Positions 22,222 through 35,600 are shown, counted from the stretch's first letter. The stretch is 64,000 bases of DNA from Morella rubra (GCA_003952965.2 CM025851.1:10711334-10775333), one strand, 5' to 3'. Notes: generated from the letters alone by a model not told the origin. Translations and numbers: made by a program.

Positions 22222-25200
22222 ATGCATAGATCTGGAGCTGCGATGGCCTGGAACGTGTTCCAGTTCTGTACGGCTCTGAGAGGCCTGGGATCGATCATGA
22301 TCCTTTTAGTTCTCGGGGTCGTGGGCGTTACCTACTACGTCGTGGTTTTGACTAATTATGGACCGGCTTTGTACGACGGTGGCTTTGATTCTCTCATTGC
22401 TCTTTCCATCTTGATCTTGTTCCATTTCTTGGTAAGCTTCCAAATTTAGACTAGTTTTTTCTATTCTTATTTTTTGTTGAGCTGTTGGGAGTTTTTCTTT
22501 TTCCTTATAGGTTCTGGATATTTGGAAAATGTTTGCATTTTGGTTTGGATATATCATATCAAAATGGAACACTTTTTTCTTCTATTTCTTTTTCTTGTAT
22601 TTCTAGAAATTTCATCTTTCTGGGAAGCCCTTAAATTGCCGCGTAAATTTCCTGAAATCTGAATGCTTTTCTGGTTTGTTTTTAATGAATTAATGCGTAG
22701 AGCATCGTAATTGTAAAAAATGGCATGTGATTGGGTATATGAAAGAATATCGTACTAAAAATGGAAGCTTTCTAATGATTATACAGTTGGTGATGCTATT
22801 GTGGAGTTACTTTTCCGTTGTTTTGACCGATCCGGGAAGCGTACCACCAAATTGGAGGCCTGCTATCGATGAGGAGAGAGGGGAGGCCGACCCATTGAAC
22901 GGTTCCGATTTCAGTAACTTGCCTGCAAACCTGGCGAATCAAAGAATCCGGTTCTGTCGGAAATGCAACCAGCTGAAACCACCTCGATGCCATCATTGTT
23001 CTGTTTGTGAGACCTAATACACATAATTTCTCCATATATTAGCAGTTGTTATACCTATATATCAAGATATGATGAGTTGCATTGATTTCTTCATATCAGG
23101 TGGGCGATGTGTGCTAAAGATGGACCATCACTGTGTGTGGGTTGTGAATTGTGTTGGGGCATTAAATTACAAGTATTTCCTTCTTTTCTTGGTATGTTTG
23201 CTTTACCCCTGACACCCAAGGACTTTTTATCAATGGGTATTATTCATTCAAAGTTCCTTTGTTTTTGTCCAGATTTGTAAATTTGCCATTTCAATCCTCT
23301 TAACATGTCCACCTGAGCTGTTTGTTTTCCCTTACTTGTGAATAAGGTTATCGGGACGAGACAGTTATGTACTATTTAGCTTATGCTTACCCCTTGTGAT
23401 TTTCAATGACTCGATCCTACGTCAGTCCCATTGCATATATTCTTCTGTTTCAGCTTTTCTGTAATCCATGCTTTAGTCTTTCTTTGTACTTTTATATATG
23501 TGACCATTGTGGTTTCTCTTGACCTTGTACCATCGCCGACTCAATCTTACTTACAGAAAAGCTTCGCCAAGCCCATTATGGTTCGAACAACTTCAGCACT
23601 CTGTCCACCTATCTGACTTCTGCTCTGTTGTTACTTCTGTATATTAATACATAGGAAGATGAGAAAATTATGGAACTACTGCATTTAATATTTTCCTTTC
23701 CTTGTAACTTGCATTCAAGCAATTTGATCCGCATTTTACTTTGCCCAAAGAAAAGAAAGAGTGTCATTTTACTTTGTTGATATTCATTATTCAAGGTAAC
23801 ATTGGAGTGTATAATTTCATGCACTAGCACTGCCTAGACCCGTCCGACCATTGAATCAAATAATAGGATTATTGTAATATGTGAGAATGAGACATCCGTG
23901 AGCTGGAAGAAGGTGAATTGTGGTTAAGATATCTCTGTAATAAGTCTGGTAAGCTTTCCCTGAAATGGTTTGATTTGCTGGAAGTTCTACATTAAAAATG
24001 GAGTTAATAGTTTTTCATTTTATTCAAGAAGCTACTGAGCTGGATAGACCCGGCTAAGGTTTTAGGACAATTCAATTGGCCCCTCCGTAAGTCTGTGTAT
24101 GTTCTTTTCTAAATATATGCTATCTATACGATCTCAATTTGATGAGCGTATATTATCTTCTTTTCTGTCTTTCCTTTCCAATTCAAATGTTGGAAGGAGA
24201 GGAGAAATTCATTACTTGTTTGTACTGCATCAGCTTTGGATTAATTTTGTGTACGCAGATTTTATAATTTAATACTTTCATTTAAATAGCTTCAATAAAA
24301 TCTTCATTGTCCCTACTGAAGAAACTCCACTACTGCTGTTGGGTTGTGTTTCTGTCCTAAGGCATCTTTAGTTACAATTTTTTTTTTTTTTTTTTTTTGG
24401 GTTTGTTACCAGCTACATTTCTATCATCTTGACCCTTCTGTTGTGGGTCCAATTGACATTGACTGGGTGATGCCTGTTTTCTTCTGTCCTGCACACATTT
24501 GGAACACTAATGCAAAAGTACTTGAATTCTTTTATACTTTGGTGATTTGTTTCTTGTTGGTGATCATCTCTTTGTAAGATAATACAAATCTGAAGTCATT
24601 ATTATTTTGTTTGTGGCACTTGACCACTTACCTTTTCTTGAGACCATTGTTAGGAATAATTGATTTGATCTGTTTTTATTTGTTAAATCTCAATGCAGTT
24701 CTACACATTTCTGGAGACAAGTCTTGTAACATTATCATTACTTCCCCATTTAAGAGCATTATTTACAGATGGAGAAATACCTGGAACTCCTGGGACTCTT
24801 GCAACCACTTTCCTTGCCTTTGGTGAGGCCTGAATAGCCATGTTCTGACTTGTTTCATCAATTGTATCATATTCTTCTCTTTACTATCTTTGCTTTATTT
24901 ACAGTCCTGAATCTGGCTTTTGCATTGAGTGTTATTGTATATTATCTTCTTTTCTGTCTTTCCTTTGCCAATTCAAATGTTGGAAGGAGAGGAGAAATTC
25001 ATTACTTGTTTGTACTGCATCAGCTTTGGATTAATTTTGTGTACGCAGATTTTATAATTTAATACTTTCATTTAAATAGCTTCAATAAAATCTTCATTGT
25101 CCCTACTGAAGAAACTCCACTACTGCTGTTGGGTTGTGTTTCTGTCCTAAGGCATCTTTAGTTACTGGGATTTTTTTTTTTTTTTTTTTTTTGGGTTTGT

Positions 25201-27662
25201 TACCAGCTACATTTCTATCATCTTGACCCTTCTGTTGTGGGTCCAATTGACATTGACTGGGTGATGCCTGTTTTCTTCTGTCCTGCACACATTTGGAACA
25301 CTAATGCAAAAGTACTTGAATTCTTTTATACTTTGGTGATTTGTTTCTTGTTGGTGATCATCTCTTTGTAAGATAATACAAATCTGAAGTCATTATTATT
25401 TTGTTTGTGGCACTTGACCACTTACCTTTTCTTGAGACCATTGTTAGGAATAATTGATTTGATCTGTTTTTATTTGTTAAATCTCAATGCAGTTCTACAC
25501 ATTTCTGGAGACAAGTCTTGTAACATTATCATTACTTCCCCATTTAAGAGCATTATTTACAGATGGAGAAATACCTGGAACTCCTGGGACTCTTGCAACC
25601 ACTTTCCTTGCCTTTGGTGAGGCCTGAATAGCCATGTTCTGACTTGTTTCATCAATTGTATCATATTCTTCTCTTTACTATCTTTGCTTTATTTACAGTC
25701 CTGAATCTGGCTTTTGCATTGAGTGTTATGATGTTTCTGATCATGCACATACGTCTGGTGGCTGCCAACACCACAACAATTGAGGTATCTTTTCTGCTCA
25801 CCTTTACAGAGTCTATTTTACATAATATCCTTTTCCTCTTAACTGGGGGCTATACTTTATGCTAATTGCAAGAGATGCCAAAAGAAAATGGCTTGAGAAG
25901 CTGTTAGAGTGAAAGAGGTTTGGTAGTGGTCCTGTGGCCATTTGGCGAAAACCTGTATTTTATGGAGAGATATCGTTGTATTAGACTAAAATATTGTTCT
26001 GAAGTCCCTCATTTTTGCTTGTCTTCAACTTAAAACTTATTGTCAAGCTCTCAATGGTTGGTGCCGCACATGGTATGGCACTTTTAGATGATACTGTCAT
26101 CCTTAGATCTGAACTGGCTGCCTTTCTTGTTTGGTGCCTTACACTACTTTCCAAAGGTGCCAAGACTGCACTTACTAAAGCTTAAAAAGAAAAATTAAAC
26201 ATTTGGTTACCGAGTTGTGAGCTTCTGGTCAAACCCTTTCTTACCATGCTAGTAGTTTTGGGACGAGTGGTTTCTTATTATTTCTACAGTATATTATAGA
26301 GGTGAGAAACCTCCATTGAATTGCAGTATTGCACCTGTTTGAAGCTTCTTAACTATGTCATGTGTTGAATTCTGATCTTACAAGGCCACTACAAGTAATG
26401 CACTACTCTTAGATGATCCAATGATACCTTTAGAAGTTTTAGAGGGTCTGTGTAATGGCTAGGTGGTTGTTTTTGTATCTGTCAATGAGTTCTCTCAGAA
26501 AGTTCACAGTCCAGTAGCACGTACTAAAAAGTATACGTATAGTTAGCTGTTCCATGTATCCTACCATAGACAGCTTCATTACAACCGTGCATGCCTGCCC
26601 TTAGGGAGGGCGTGCACCAGATGTATACTCTATTGCTGAATAGATGCATTACCTTGTGATCAGGCATACGAGAAGAAAACAACTCCGAAATGGCGCTATG
26701 ACCTCGGTCGAAAGAAGAATTTTGAACAGGTCGGCACAACTTACAATTTATCAACATCTGTTATTCAACATCCTCACATGATGTGTGTGCACCAGTAAAT
26801 TCGATGGTTTCTTCTCAAATTTTTTTTGTGAGTGAGGGTTCTAATAGAGCTGTATAATTTCCACGATTTTCCTTGGAATTACTATATTGTGATTGCATCA
26901 ATCTTTGGAATTACCACATCCTGATTGCATTAAATTTCTGCAGCATATTGTGTTGTGATGAAGAACACGGATGTTCTCATGAGTAGTTGCAGTAGTCTGA
27001 GAGTGGCCAAAATAATTAGCATGACAAACCTCAAAGCCCAGGAACTTTGACAGAATGGCTTAAAGTACTTTGGGAATCCTGATACAAGTGACTTTTACAT
27101 GATTGCCGCTTAGCAGAACTTGAAAATATCGTTTCCTTTGCGATATGGAGCTATGAAGACAGATTAGATTAAAGTAAACTTGCATAGGAAGTACCGTCGG
27201 AGTGTGAAATTATGCTAAGAACTGTATTTTGGACTTGTGATTTCAAAATTGGAGATGATGTGAGTAGATACTTGCATTTCTTTACAATCCTGTGTTCCAT
27301 TACCATTCTGGACGTCTCAGGACTGACTGCCTTCGAGACAATTCCAGGATTAATGCTGTCGACAGGATCCCATGCCTCTGTTTCTTTTTATGTTGTAGTA
27401 GCACAGGGATGGCACAGTGAACTATAGTTTAACTTCACCATTGTTGGATGTGAAAGGGAATCTATTGAATTGAAACAATTAATCTCATTCAAATTTCAGA
27501 TTACTCATAACGTTCAGTTTGGTGTTTTTGTTTCAGGTCTTTGGTATGGACAAGCGATACTGGTTTATCCCTGCTTATTCAGAAGAAGATATTCGACGGA
27601 TACCAGCACTACAGGGGTTTGAATACCCATCAAAACCTGACTTTGATTCCCAGGAGTTCTAA
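22222..27662 (+). CDS. PAT14: DHHC-type protein S-acyltransferase, PAT14-like
   Basis: Attaches palmitate to cysteines of membrane proteins. Arabidopsis relatives are PAT13 and PAT14. Exons used: 22222-22431, 22787-23006, 23100-23191, 25493-25616, 25699-25784, 26664-26729 and 27537-27662, giving 307 residues. Phases agree. The N-terminus [19 protein letters not shown] and the C-terminus [12 protein letters not shown] are close to PAT14. Two membrane segments precede the cysteine-rich domain (Cys127 to the DHHC at 152-155, active Cys155), followed by [11 protein letters not shown] and two more membrane segments with the TTxE motif (NTTTIE). Exon 4 exists twice: 24699-24822 and 25493-25616. Only one can be used, because 124 bp is not a multiple of three. 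Confidence 0.93.
24148..24936. repeat. Tandem duplication in PAT14, first unit
   Basis: 789 bp starting GTATATTATCTTC, directly followed by a near-identical unit. It includes a complete exon 4 (24699-24822) with its splice sites and only the first 32 bases of exon 5 (24905-24936), which run into the second unit without a donor. Confidence 0.93.
24937..25729. repeat. Tandem duplication in PAT14, second unit
   Basis: Copy of 24148-24936 with a longer T-tract preceded by GGGA and one extra base (CCTTTGCCAATTC for CCTTTCCAATTC). Exon 4 is identical in both. This unit continues into the intact exon 5. Confidence 0.93.
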
Positions 27663-28859
27663 GAGCCACTGGTGCCACGTCGCAAGAAATCCAGAACTCG
27701 TCCATGTAAGAACAGATACAGAGCTTCCCAAACTTCCCCTAGCAGCTCATGGGTCGAAAAACTTACAACTAACTGGGCTCCTAACACATTTATTCGCCAG
27801 AGGAATCTTCTTGTAACCATAACAAAGGGGGTCGGGGTAGGGAAGAGAGAGAGAGAGATAGAGAGAGCATTGTTTGAAGGGGCAGATCAAGAAAAAGCAC
27901 ATGGCTGGTGTCAGAGTACTGGGGATGGCTTGATGGGCTAATGTTTCTAACCTTAAATTTTGAGCTAGTCTGGGTCACAAGGACGAGGGCTGCAAGTTTT
28001 TCATGTGGTGGTATGCTGATATTATATACCTTTGGCTTTGTTGTAATGCTGACTGAAAATATAGAATCAATCTGCCGCTTCAGCAGATTTTAGTGATGAT
28101 CAATCAAAGTGTATGCCCGTCATACATTCTTGTGATGAAATATAATTCCATATCAGATTTGTACTTCCGTCACTTTTTGATATGGATTTCTGTAATGGAA
28201 TGTGTACAGTGCTGGTTACATTCAAAGTTGTCCTCCATAAAACTTTGTTTCTTTTCACATGGGCAACCTGTACTGGAGAAACGCATTTCATGACATAAAT
28301 AATGAGCGACTTGCATTCCTTGGCGGCTTTGATGAGAATGGATCACTGTTGGGTGGTGCTTTACTGAGAGAGCTCTATTAAAATTTATAAAAAGGTGATT
28401 GAAATTTATAAAAAATAAAAAGTATATTATAAAATAAAAATTTTGATGTTGAAAAATATATATCTAAAGCATAAGCCACTGCAAGAAACATAAGAGATCG
28501 CCTGTATTTTTTTCTTTCTTTTATTGCTTCTGGGAGAAAAAATGGAAGAAAAAAAAAAAAAACAGAAGAGGAAGACGAAGGCGAAGTCTTCGTTTTTTCC
28601 ATTTCTAGGCTGGCGGTCTTCGTTTACAAGCAAAAGGCAGTGGCACCGCCTCTTATGCTACAATTTCTTAAGGTATAGAATATATTATAAGGTAGTATGT
28701 TGTAAAGTTTTTTCCTTCGTTTTTTTTTAGCCGAAACACCTTTTCGGTCTCCCGGCTTTTATATTTTTGGTTAATATACGATTTTATTTGTTAAAATTTC
28801 TACAAACTTCTGACGTTGTGACGTTACACCGGGCGAAAGAAAGATAAACGCGAACATTC
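27663..28859. other. PAT14 3' region and spacer
   Basis: The PAT14 3' untranslated region probably covers the first few hundred bases. Then AT-rich sequence at 28378-28480, a purine-rich patch near 28540-28580 and a T-rich stretch. No gene recognised. Confidence 0.5.
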
Positions 28860-29055
28860 CAGCTTTTGAAAGAAAAATATTTCTACGTGTCTCTCTCTCT
28901 CTCTCTCGAAAGTTCTGTTTTTTCTGTTTCCGCGGCCTCTCTTAGCAGTTGGCAGGTGTCTATATTTCCTCAGCGAGAAGGTAGTTCCGGTGGTCTCTCT
29001 CTCTCTCTCTCTCTCTCTCAGAAGACAGAGTATTCTTTGAATCGTCTTCCAACGT
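28860..29055 (+). promoter_or_regulatory. Probable 5' leader exon of the MLF gene
   Basis: CT-rich leader with tracts at 28890-28907 and 28993-29019. It ends at CCAAC before GTAAGC, a good donor followed by a third CT tract (29057-29079). A matching acceptor TTTGTAG lies just before 30301. Inferred only from splice signals and composition. Confidence 0.4.
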
Positions 29056-29405
29056 AAGCTCTCTCTCTCTCTCTCTCTGTGTGTCTGTGTGTGTTTATGT
29101 GGTGGAGGTTTTCCGTCAGTTTATTTACTCGATTGTTTGAGTTCGATAAGTGCAGTTATCTTATGTGTATGCTCTCCTTCTCCCCCATTTTCTGAGCTGC
29201 CAAATTGACTTTCAATGGAGAGGATACTGAAAGTCGAATACTTGGACGGTTAATAACGTTTCTTAGCGTTGCGTCTCATGTTGTCTTTCATGACGCTTAG
29301 CTATATGAATTTGGAACGATTAGGGCGTGAGTTATTCCTGTTGTAAGCGGAAGGACCAGGATTGCAATGTGTAAATGTTGATACATAGGATCATTCAGCG
29401 ATAGG

Positions 29406-29689
29406 AAGTTTCCTGAGATTAACCCCAAGGGCTTGGCCTGAGTGGTCAAGACCTGGGGCCTAGGGTGTGCTGCCTTGTCTCATATTCGAATCTCCATGTG
29501 CAAACAATTCCTTAATCTACCCCTGGACTTACCTGGCATGTGTAGCCTGGGCTGCACGGTCCGGGGTTTGTCGTGGCATTAAATTTAACTCGTGCAAATA
29601 TTGAGTCAAGTCCGTTTGATCTCGATGCACGTGAATGGGTGTCCGATTTCTTTTATTATCCAAAGAAAAAGAAAAAGTTTCCTGAGATT
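29406..29689 (+). mobile_element. tRNA-derived SINE with a 15-bp target-site duplication
   Basis: The element body is 29421-29674. It is flanked on both sides by AAGTTTCCTGAGATT (29406-29420 and 29675-29689). A box-A-like GGCCTGAGTGGTCAAGACC and a box-B-like ATATTCGAATCTCC lie near the 5' end. The 3' end is A-rich with GAAAAAGAAAAAG. It inserted in the presumed first intron of the MLF gene. Confidence 0.85.
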
Positions 29690-30398
29690 GATTTACTTAG
29701 AGGATGTTTGGTTAGAATGTTTTTTTGAGAATTTTTAGATGATGTTAACTTTATTGGTATGCATGCTGTAGTTTTTAGGTGATGTTAAAAAACATGTTCG
29801 GTTTTAGAATTCTAGGATTCAAAAGAATCCTAGAAAAACAAAGAAAATGAACGTCATCTTATTAGCTTACTTACCGGGTCCCTGTGGTCTAAAGCTTTTA
29901 CAATTTAGTCCCGGAAAAGGTTAAACATTTGGTAGAACAAAAGTTCTACTATAAGTGAGAATAAAAGCAATGGATGAAGTACTGTAGAAAGAAGAATTTG
30001 ATATGCATCTCTTGATTGCCTTTATGTCTATTGGGGTGCAGAAAGAAAAAAAAAAAAAAAAAAACGATAGGATCTTGGAAACAAGATTGGTATCTCTTAT
30101 AATCAAGCCAAAATTCAAGTGCTCAAGCCAAAAATTACAGCATAATACTATGTGATTGCCTTGTTATGCTCCGTTTTGCAGCTAAGAAATAAGAAACGAC
30201 TGCAGGGAAATTTTTCAGTAGTATATTGATCTTTTAGGAATCAAATCAGTACAGAGCATAGAAGTTGGTCTTTTTCTTTTCTTCCTTTCTCAACTTTGTA
30301 GGAGTCCAAGCAAATTAGTCATGAGAGGCAGAATCTTTGAATATTTGTTGTTCTTCGTAAGGGCTATTCTATTTCCACAGGGATTTGAACGATTCAGT

Positions 30399-31807
30399 AT
30401 GCAGAGGGGAACAGGAGGTCAAGACGATTTCTTCCATAGAAGGGACCTGTTGGGTAATTTCTGGGGATTTGGATCACGTCAAAGAATGATGCCTAGCCTT
30501 TTTGGAGACAGGGATGTGTTTGATGATCCCTTTTTCACTCCCCCTTTTGGAAGCCTGTTTGATTCTGGCATGTTTGGTTCGAGTGCTTCAGCTGTGGGGA
30601 AAGATCAGACCAATAGGGCAGCAGGAATAGTAATAGAAGAGTTAAATTCTGATGATGAAGGAAAGCTAGAGGAAGATGAAGACGGCCCTGGGGCAGGGAA
30701 AGATATTCGTCAAAAGCATTCTTCATCAAGCAAAGAACCATTTGTAGAGCATCCAGATGATGATCCTGATGGTAATTAAAAGTCTGTTCGGTTTACTTGT
30801 ACATTTTGAGTCCTCTAATGGGGCGGGATTTTATTTGCTTAATAATGAATGTTGACTGCTGTGTTTGATTTAGGGACAAAGAGCAACATTTTGATTCATA
30901 GCAATGACAGAAACAAGGTTGAAGGGGCACAATCCCAGAGCAGAGTCAGCGTTCAGACTAGTAGAGTCACATATGGTGGTGTTGATGGAGCATATTACAC
31001 TTCTACAAGAACCACAAAGAGAGGCACTGATGGAGTAAGTGACTTTTAAGGCAAGTTGGTTTATGATTAGCTTTCTTCTGGATTTAACACTGGGATTTTG
31101 AATCAGGTAGTGCTGGAGGAGACCCAAGAAGCAGATAGAATAACAGGTCAAGCGAAACATAGCATCTCTAGGGGAATACAGGATAAGGTATTCATTTAGC
31201 AAGTGTTAGTACTCTTGGTCCTCAAACAACCACTTGCGTTCTGGGATGTTCTTGTAATTCTATCTGGGGAAAGAACCGGAGAAGACCTGCTTGTCAAATT
31301 TATATCAACCATTTCTCTTGCAGTTTTGTTGAGCAAGATGTGATTTAGCCTTGATTATATTCTACTCTCCTTCACTTCATTCTTGTAGTTTATAACTAGA
31401 TCTCAAGCTGTTTGGTTCTATTTATTTAATTTCTCTCAGCTCTTGTGGGTAAGAGAAGAAATAACTGCAGATTCGTTTCTTTATTATTGTTCATGGAAAT
31501 GTTGCCATGAAGTTTGTGCTGAGAGAGTTTTTTCCATTGCTTATGTAGGGCCACTCAGTTACGAGGAAGCTTAATTCAGATGGTAAGGTGGATACGTTGC
31601 AAACTTTACACAATTTGGATGAAGGTTTGTTTCCTCCGTCTACAATGAGTACAAATAAAAATGCATGGTGCTTTATGCATCCATTCAGCCACAGGACTAA
31701 TGTTTTGATGCTTATTCCAGATGAGCTGGCTGATTTTGAAGAAAATTGGAAAGGTAAAGGGAACTTGTCTGGCTGGGAAGATAGACTTCATATGAAAGGC
31801 AATGGAG
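30399..31807 (+). CDS. Myeloid leukemia factor (MLF) family protein, 3' end lost at the N gap
   Basis: Exons are 30399-30771, 30874-31034, 31107-31187, 31549-31624 and 31721-31807, about 259 codons with consistent phases. The N-terminus MQRGTGGQDDFFHRRDLLG and the Phe/Gly-rich FFTPPFGSLFDSG are followed by an acidic stretch. The conserved MLF core is TYGGVDGAYYTSTRTTKRG, EETQEADRITGQAKHSISRG, GHSVTRKLNSDGKVD, then DELADFEENWKG. MLF proteins are nuclear/cytoplasmic adaptors whose plant role is poorly known. An in-frame upstream ATG at 30321 would add 26 residues; I prefer 30399 because MQRG matches family starts. The last visible exon ends in phase 1 at a GTAAAC donor 210 bp before the gap, so the terminal exon is missing. 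Confidence 0.85.
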
Positions 31808-32017
31808 GTAAACATTGTCTTGGTTTTCCTTTTTACTTTGTGATGCGGAATATAGTGGAGAAATAGGGATGAGATAGAGAAATCAAGAAAGAATAGGGAA
31901 GAAGAGAAGAATAAAGCCAAGGAGAGGGGGGAAAACACATTTGAGTGCAAAAGGTAGCCGCCAATAAACTTTATAATCTCAGTCTAACTGATTTTAAGGT
32001 TCTCACAAACCTTAAAT

Positions 32018-32117
32018 NNNNNNNNNNNNNNNNNNNNNNNNNNNNNNNNNNNNNNNNNNNNNNNNNNNNNNNNNNNNNNNNNNNNNNNNNNNNNNNNNNN
32101 NNNNNNNNNNNNNNNNN
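32018..32117. other. Assembly gap of exactly 100 N
   Basis: A fixed 100-base run, as scaffolding programs insert for unknown distance. It interrupts the MLF gene on the left and repeat-like sequence on the right. The two flanks need not be neighbours in the genome. Confidence 0.98.
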
Positions 32118-32560
32118 CTCGATGGCTAAACTCCCCCGCTGGCTAATGGTGGAGGGGGACCTCCACCGTGACCCCTACACCAAGAAAGGATCAAGAGTCC
32201 CTAATCCGATCCTTTTTTTTGAAACATTAAAAAAATTAATTATATTTTTTTATTAATTTTAGATTTATTTTTTATTTTTTTAAATATTTTTACTTTTATT
32301 TATTTTATTGACACATGTCACATTGCGATCGAATGAAATTTTTTTTAATCAAACTGTCAATTTTCACATGTAAACCGTTAGCCACGTATGTATTTTCGTC
32401 CATTGAGTTAACGACAAGATCAATTTGATAATGAATCCTCACCCAGGGATATTTTTAGAGAAAATCGAATTCTGAGGAACAAACTCGGAAAAAGTCAAAC
32501 CTCAAGGACTACGGAAGTAATTTAGCCTTTAAAAAACGAAAACAAAATCTTCATCCGCCA
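32118..32560. repeat. Repeat-like sequence at a contig edge
   Basis: GC-rich edge (CCCCCGCTGG, GGAGGGGGACCTCCACC) followed by a very AT-rich body. The far part reads on the minus strand as CCGTAGTCCTTGAGGTTTG and ACGGTTTACATG, phrases I associate with abundant plant non-autonomous repeats. No coding potential. It is probably cut by the gap. Confidence 0.45.
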
Positions 32561-32621
32561 ATTCTGTGGGATACTCTCTATATTTGTATTCCAACCATCC
32601 AAAAGCAATGAAGGTAATCAA

Positions 32622-35600
32622 TCAGCGGACTTTAACTAACTCAATATCATATACCAGCCATGAGTTTGGTGGTACGTTTTCACCGTATCCTTGTGTCCCA
32701 AAACTGCAAAACAGGCACAGCATGTCAAAGCAAGGTACAGAAAACCCAAATAAAGTTGCAGCAAGAAAATAGGCTGCAATACTAGGTCGAAGAATACGAT
32801 CACATACCCCTCTGATGGTGGGATGATAAGTCTTCTCTTTTCACCTACTAACATACCTGAGAAAGATGCACACTAGTAGTCAGCTCAAGAGTAACAAATA
32901 AAAGTTCGGTCAGGATAACAAAATCATCTCAAAGGGAGTACCATCAAGACCGATATCCCAACCCGATATAACTTTTCCCACACCTGCAAGAAGCCATGAA
33001 TTAAACTATGTAACAGGACTGCAAAATATCTGTGAAAACCATGATTCTCTCTCGTATGAAATTACCTAGGCGGAACTTATAGGGAGCACTACCAACGTTT
33101 GAGTCAAACAATTCACCATTCTTTTTCAACCTGCCATTGTAATTGATGCTGATCTGGAACCAAACAAAAACCATATCAATTACTATTTTCCCAAAATACA
33201 CTTCTTCGCTCATCACAGGATATGTTCAAGATGAGACTATTTTTTCTGGTAAAAGAAATTGAAATTGCTGTTTCTTTCATTACTTTGGATTGGAAGCTAG
33301 ATACTGTGCAAAAACCACTTTAAAATTAACATCATCAATAAAGCATCTGAACACAACGGGACTTAACCTTTTTCCCTGAAGCAGCGACTTTGCCATCTGG
33401 CTTCCCCATTTCTAGCACCTCAATAGTTACTCCGTTGGACAATACCTGAACTTGAGAAGACCTGTCATCAGTTTTCTTGTCCAATGGCACAAGAGGCATC
33501 TTCATGTTCACAGTTTCCCCGTTCTTCTCAGTTTTACTCTTTCTCTTTGTTTTCTTAATGTTCTTGTCCTCAGAGTTGGTTTCATCAGCAAATTGATGAG
33601 CATTGCCGTCGAAACTCCTGTATAAAATATTAGAATGATACAAAAGAAAAGCATTCAGTAAATAAAGAGGCTTACAATCCGAAGATCTAGAAAGACTAGA
33701 GAACTGGCAAAGTAGTTGCCTCGACAGACAAGAGTGCTTACAAGTGGGCCTCTCAAATTTAGGTAGTTTTTTATTTACCTTTGTTTTTAAGGGGAGGGGT
33801 TCATGCAAGTTCTGTGTCTGTCTCTATGCATTTTTATACAAATGAGGCTCTGAAAGGATACTAACCAGTCATTGTCTGGATTCTGATTTTGCTGAGCTCT
33901 ATCTTCTCTGACAACATTGTTATGCTCACTGCCAGCTTTAGAAATCTTGATATCCCTTGCCTGTTGTGTACTCCTCTTCTTAGGTGTTTCACCAACTTCA
34001 GCAGAAGGCAGCAAAAGATTTTCAGGCAGTTCAGCTTCCCTGCTAAGATCAACAAACTGAAGTCTCAGTTAACCCTCTCAACAAGAGGAATAATATGTAT
34101 CAATGCTTGAAGGCCAGTACATTTATATGTTACATTATACCACATATTACAGAAACACTCACTTTTCATTGGCTGTCTTTGCACTCATAGAAAAATCTAG
34201 GACCAACTTGGCAGCCTTCAAATCATCTTGCTGCACTTTATTCTCTGCAACAATACTGCCGCCCTTACTGTCAGCTTCGGAAGCTTTCCCCTCCCTGTGC
34301 TGTTCTTTCCTTTTTTTCTTTGGTCTCTCACCATCTTCAGGTCCCACTTCAGTGCAAGGCAGCAAAACAGTATCAGTATCTGGCACATCTGATCCCCTGC
34401 TTAAGTAAATTAAAACAACACAAACATGAAGAAACAGAATCCCAAAAGACCATATGATTGAGAATTGTGTATTTAAATTACGTATTATGGTCAAGTAACT
34501 CAAAAAAATGAACACAAACTGACTGACTTGTAATCAGCTGCCTTCCATCCTTGTCGATCTTTCACAGACAAATTGTGCCCCACATTATTGGTCCTTGCCT
34601 CGTCTTTCAGGTCATTTTTCTCGTCAAGGATAAAACGACTCTTGACATTATCAGCTTTGAACGGTTTCTCCTCCTTGGACCGCTCTTTTCTTTTCTTCTT
34701 TGGCTTTCCTCCATTTTCAGGGCCCACTTCAGAAGAAGGTGGCACGGGATCAATTGGAATGTTAGACTGCCTGCACCAAGCATGCCGAACAAGATGACCT
34801 TTGTGTCTTGATGTTGTTCACCATAAATGAAAGTGACAAAGGGATAAAAAGAAACTTCTTTCAAAACAAAATAAAAAACTTGCACATTAAAATGCATCTC
34901 ATTGTTGTTGTGTGCAAAAATATACCACTTTTTTACAGACCAAGTAGATTTTTAAACGAGCTAAATCATATCAAGCAGTTATTCATGAGTCTCACCTTTT
35001 TGGCTGACCATTCACAAGACAATCAGCTTTTCTTTTTGGGTCAGTGGCATGATTAACATTGCCTTCTGTCATCTTATAACTGGTTTCACATGTTCCCTTG
35101 TCAGCTCTGCCCTCTAAATTGTCTATTGTTTTGTTTGTGGTGGTTTTGGGCTCACCATCTACAAAGACATCACAGGCTTTTCTATGGAGTTGTATAGCAT
35201 AATCTCCATCATCTTCTGTCTCCTTGTCACTTGTTGCACCAGTTCCCGCATTCGTTTTGCCCCGTACTTCCTCTGTTTTTTCTAGAATAATTGCTGGATG
35301 ACCAGCTACAACATTGTCAGCTTTTCTTGTTGGTTCAATAACATAGTTTCCATCATCTTCTGCCTTCTTATCACCGGTTTCACTAGTTTCCATGTCAGCT
35401 TTGCCTTCTACTTCCTCTGTTGTTTTCTCTGGAGTGGTTTTACTCTTGTAGACAGAAGATATCGGCATCCTGTCTTCATCTTCACTTTGAAATAATGGCA
35501 CACCACTGCTACCATTTACAATATTTTGTTGTTGACAAGATTCCTCATCGTCAGACTCACTCATTTGGTATGTCTTCCTAAGCCGTCTACGGCTCTGCTT

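Noticed and set aside
24611-24826. 71-residue frame repeated identically at 25405-25620
   Set aside because: It is the wrong frame of the duplicated PAT14 exon 4, not a separate gene.
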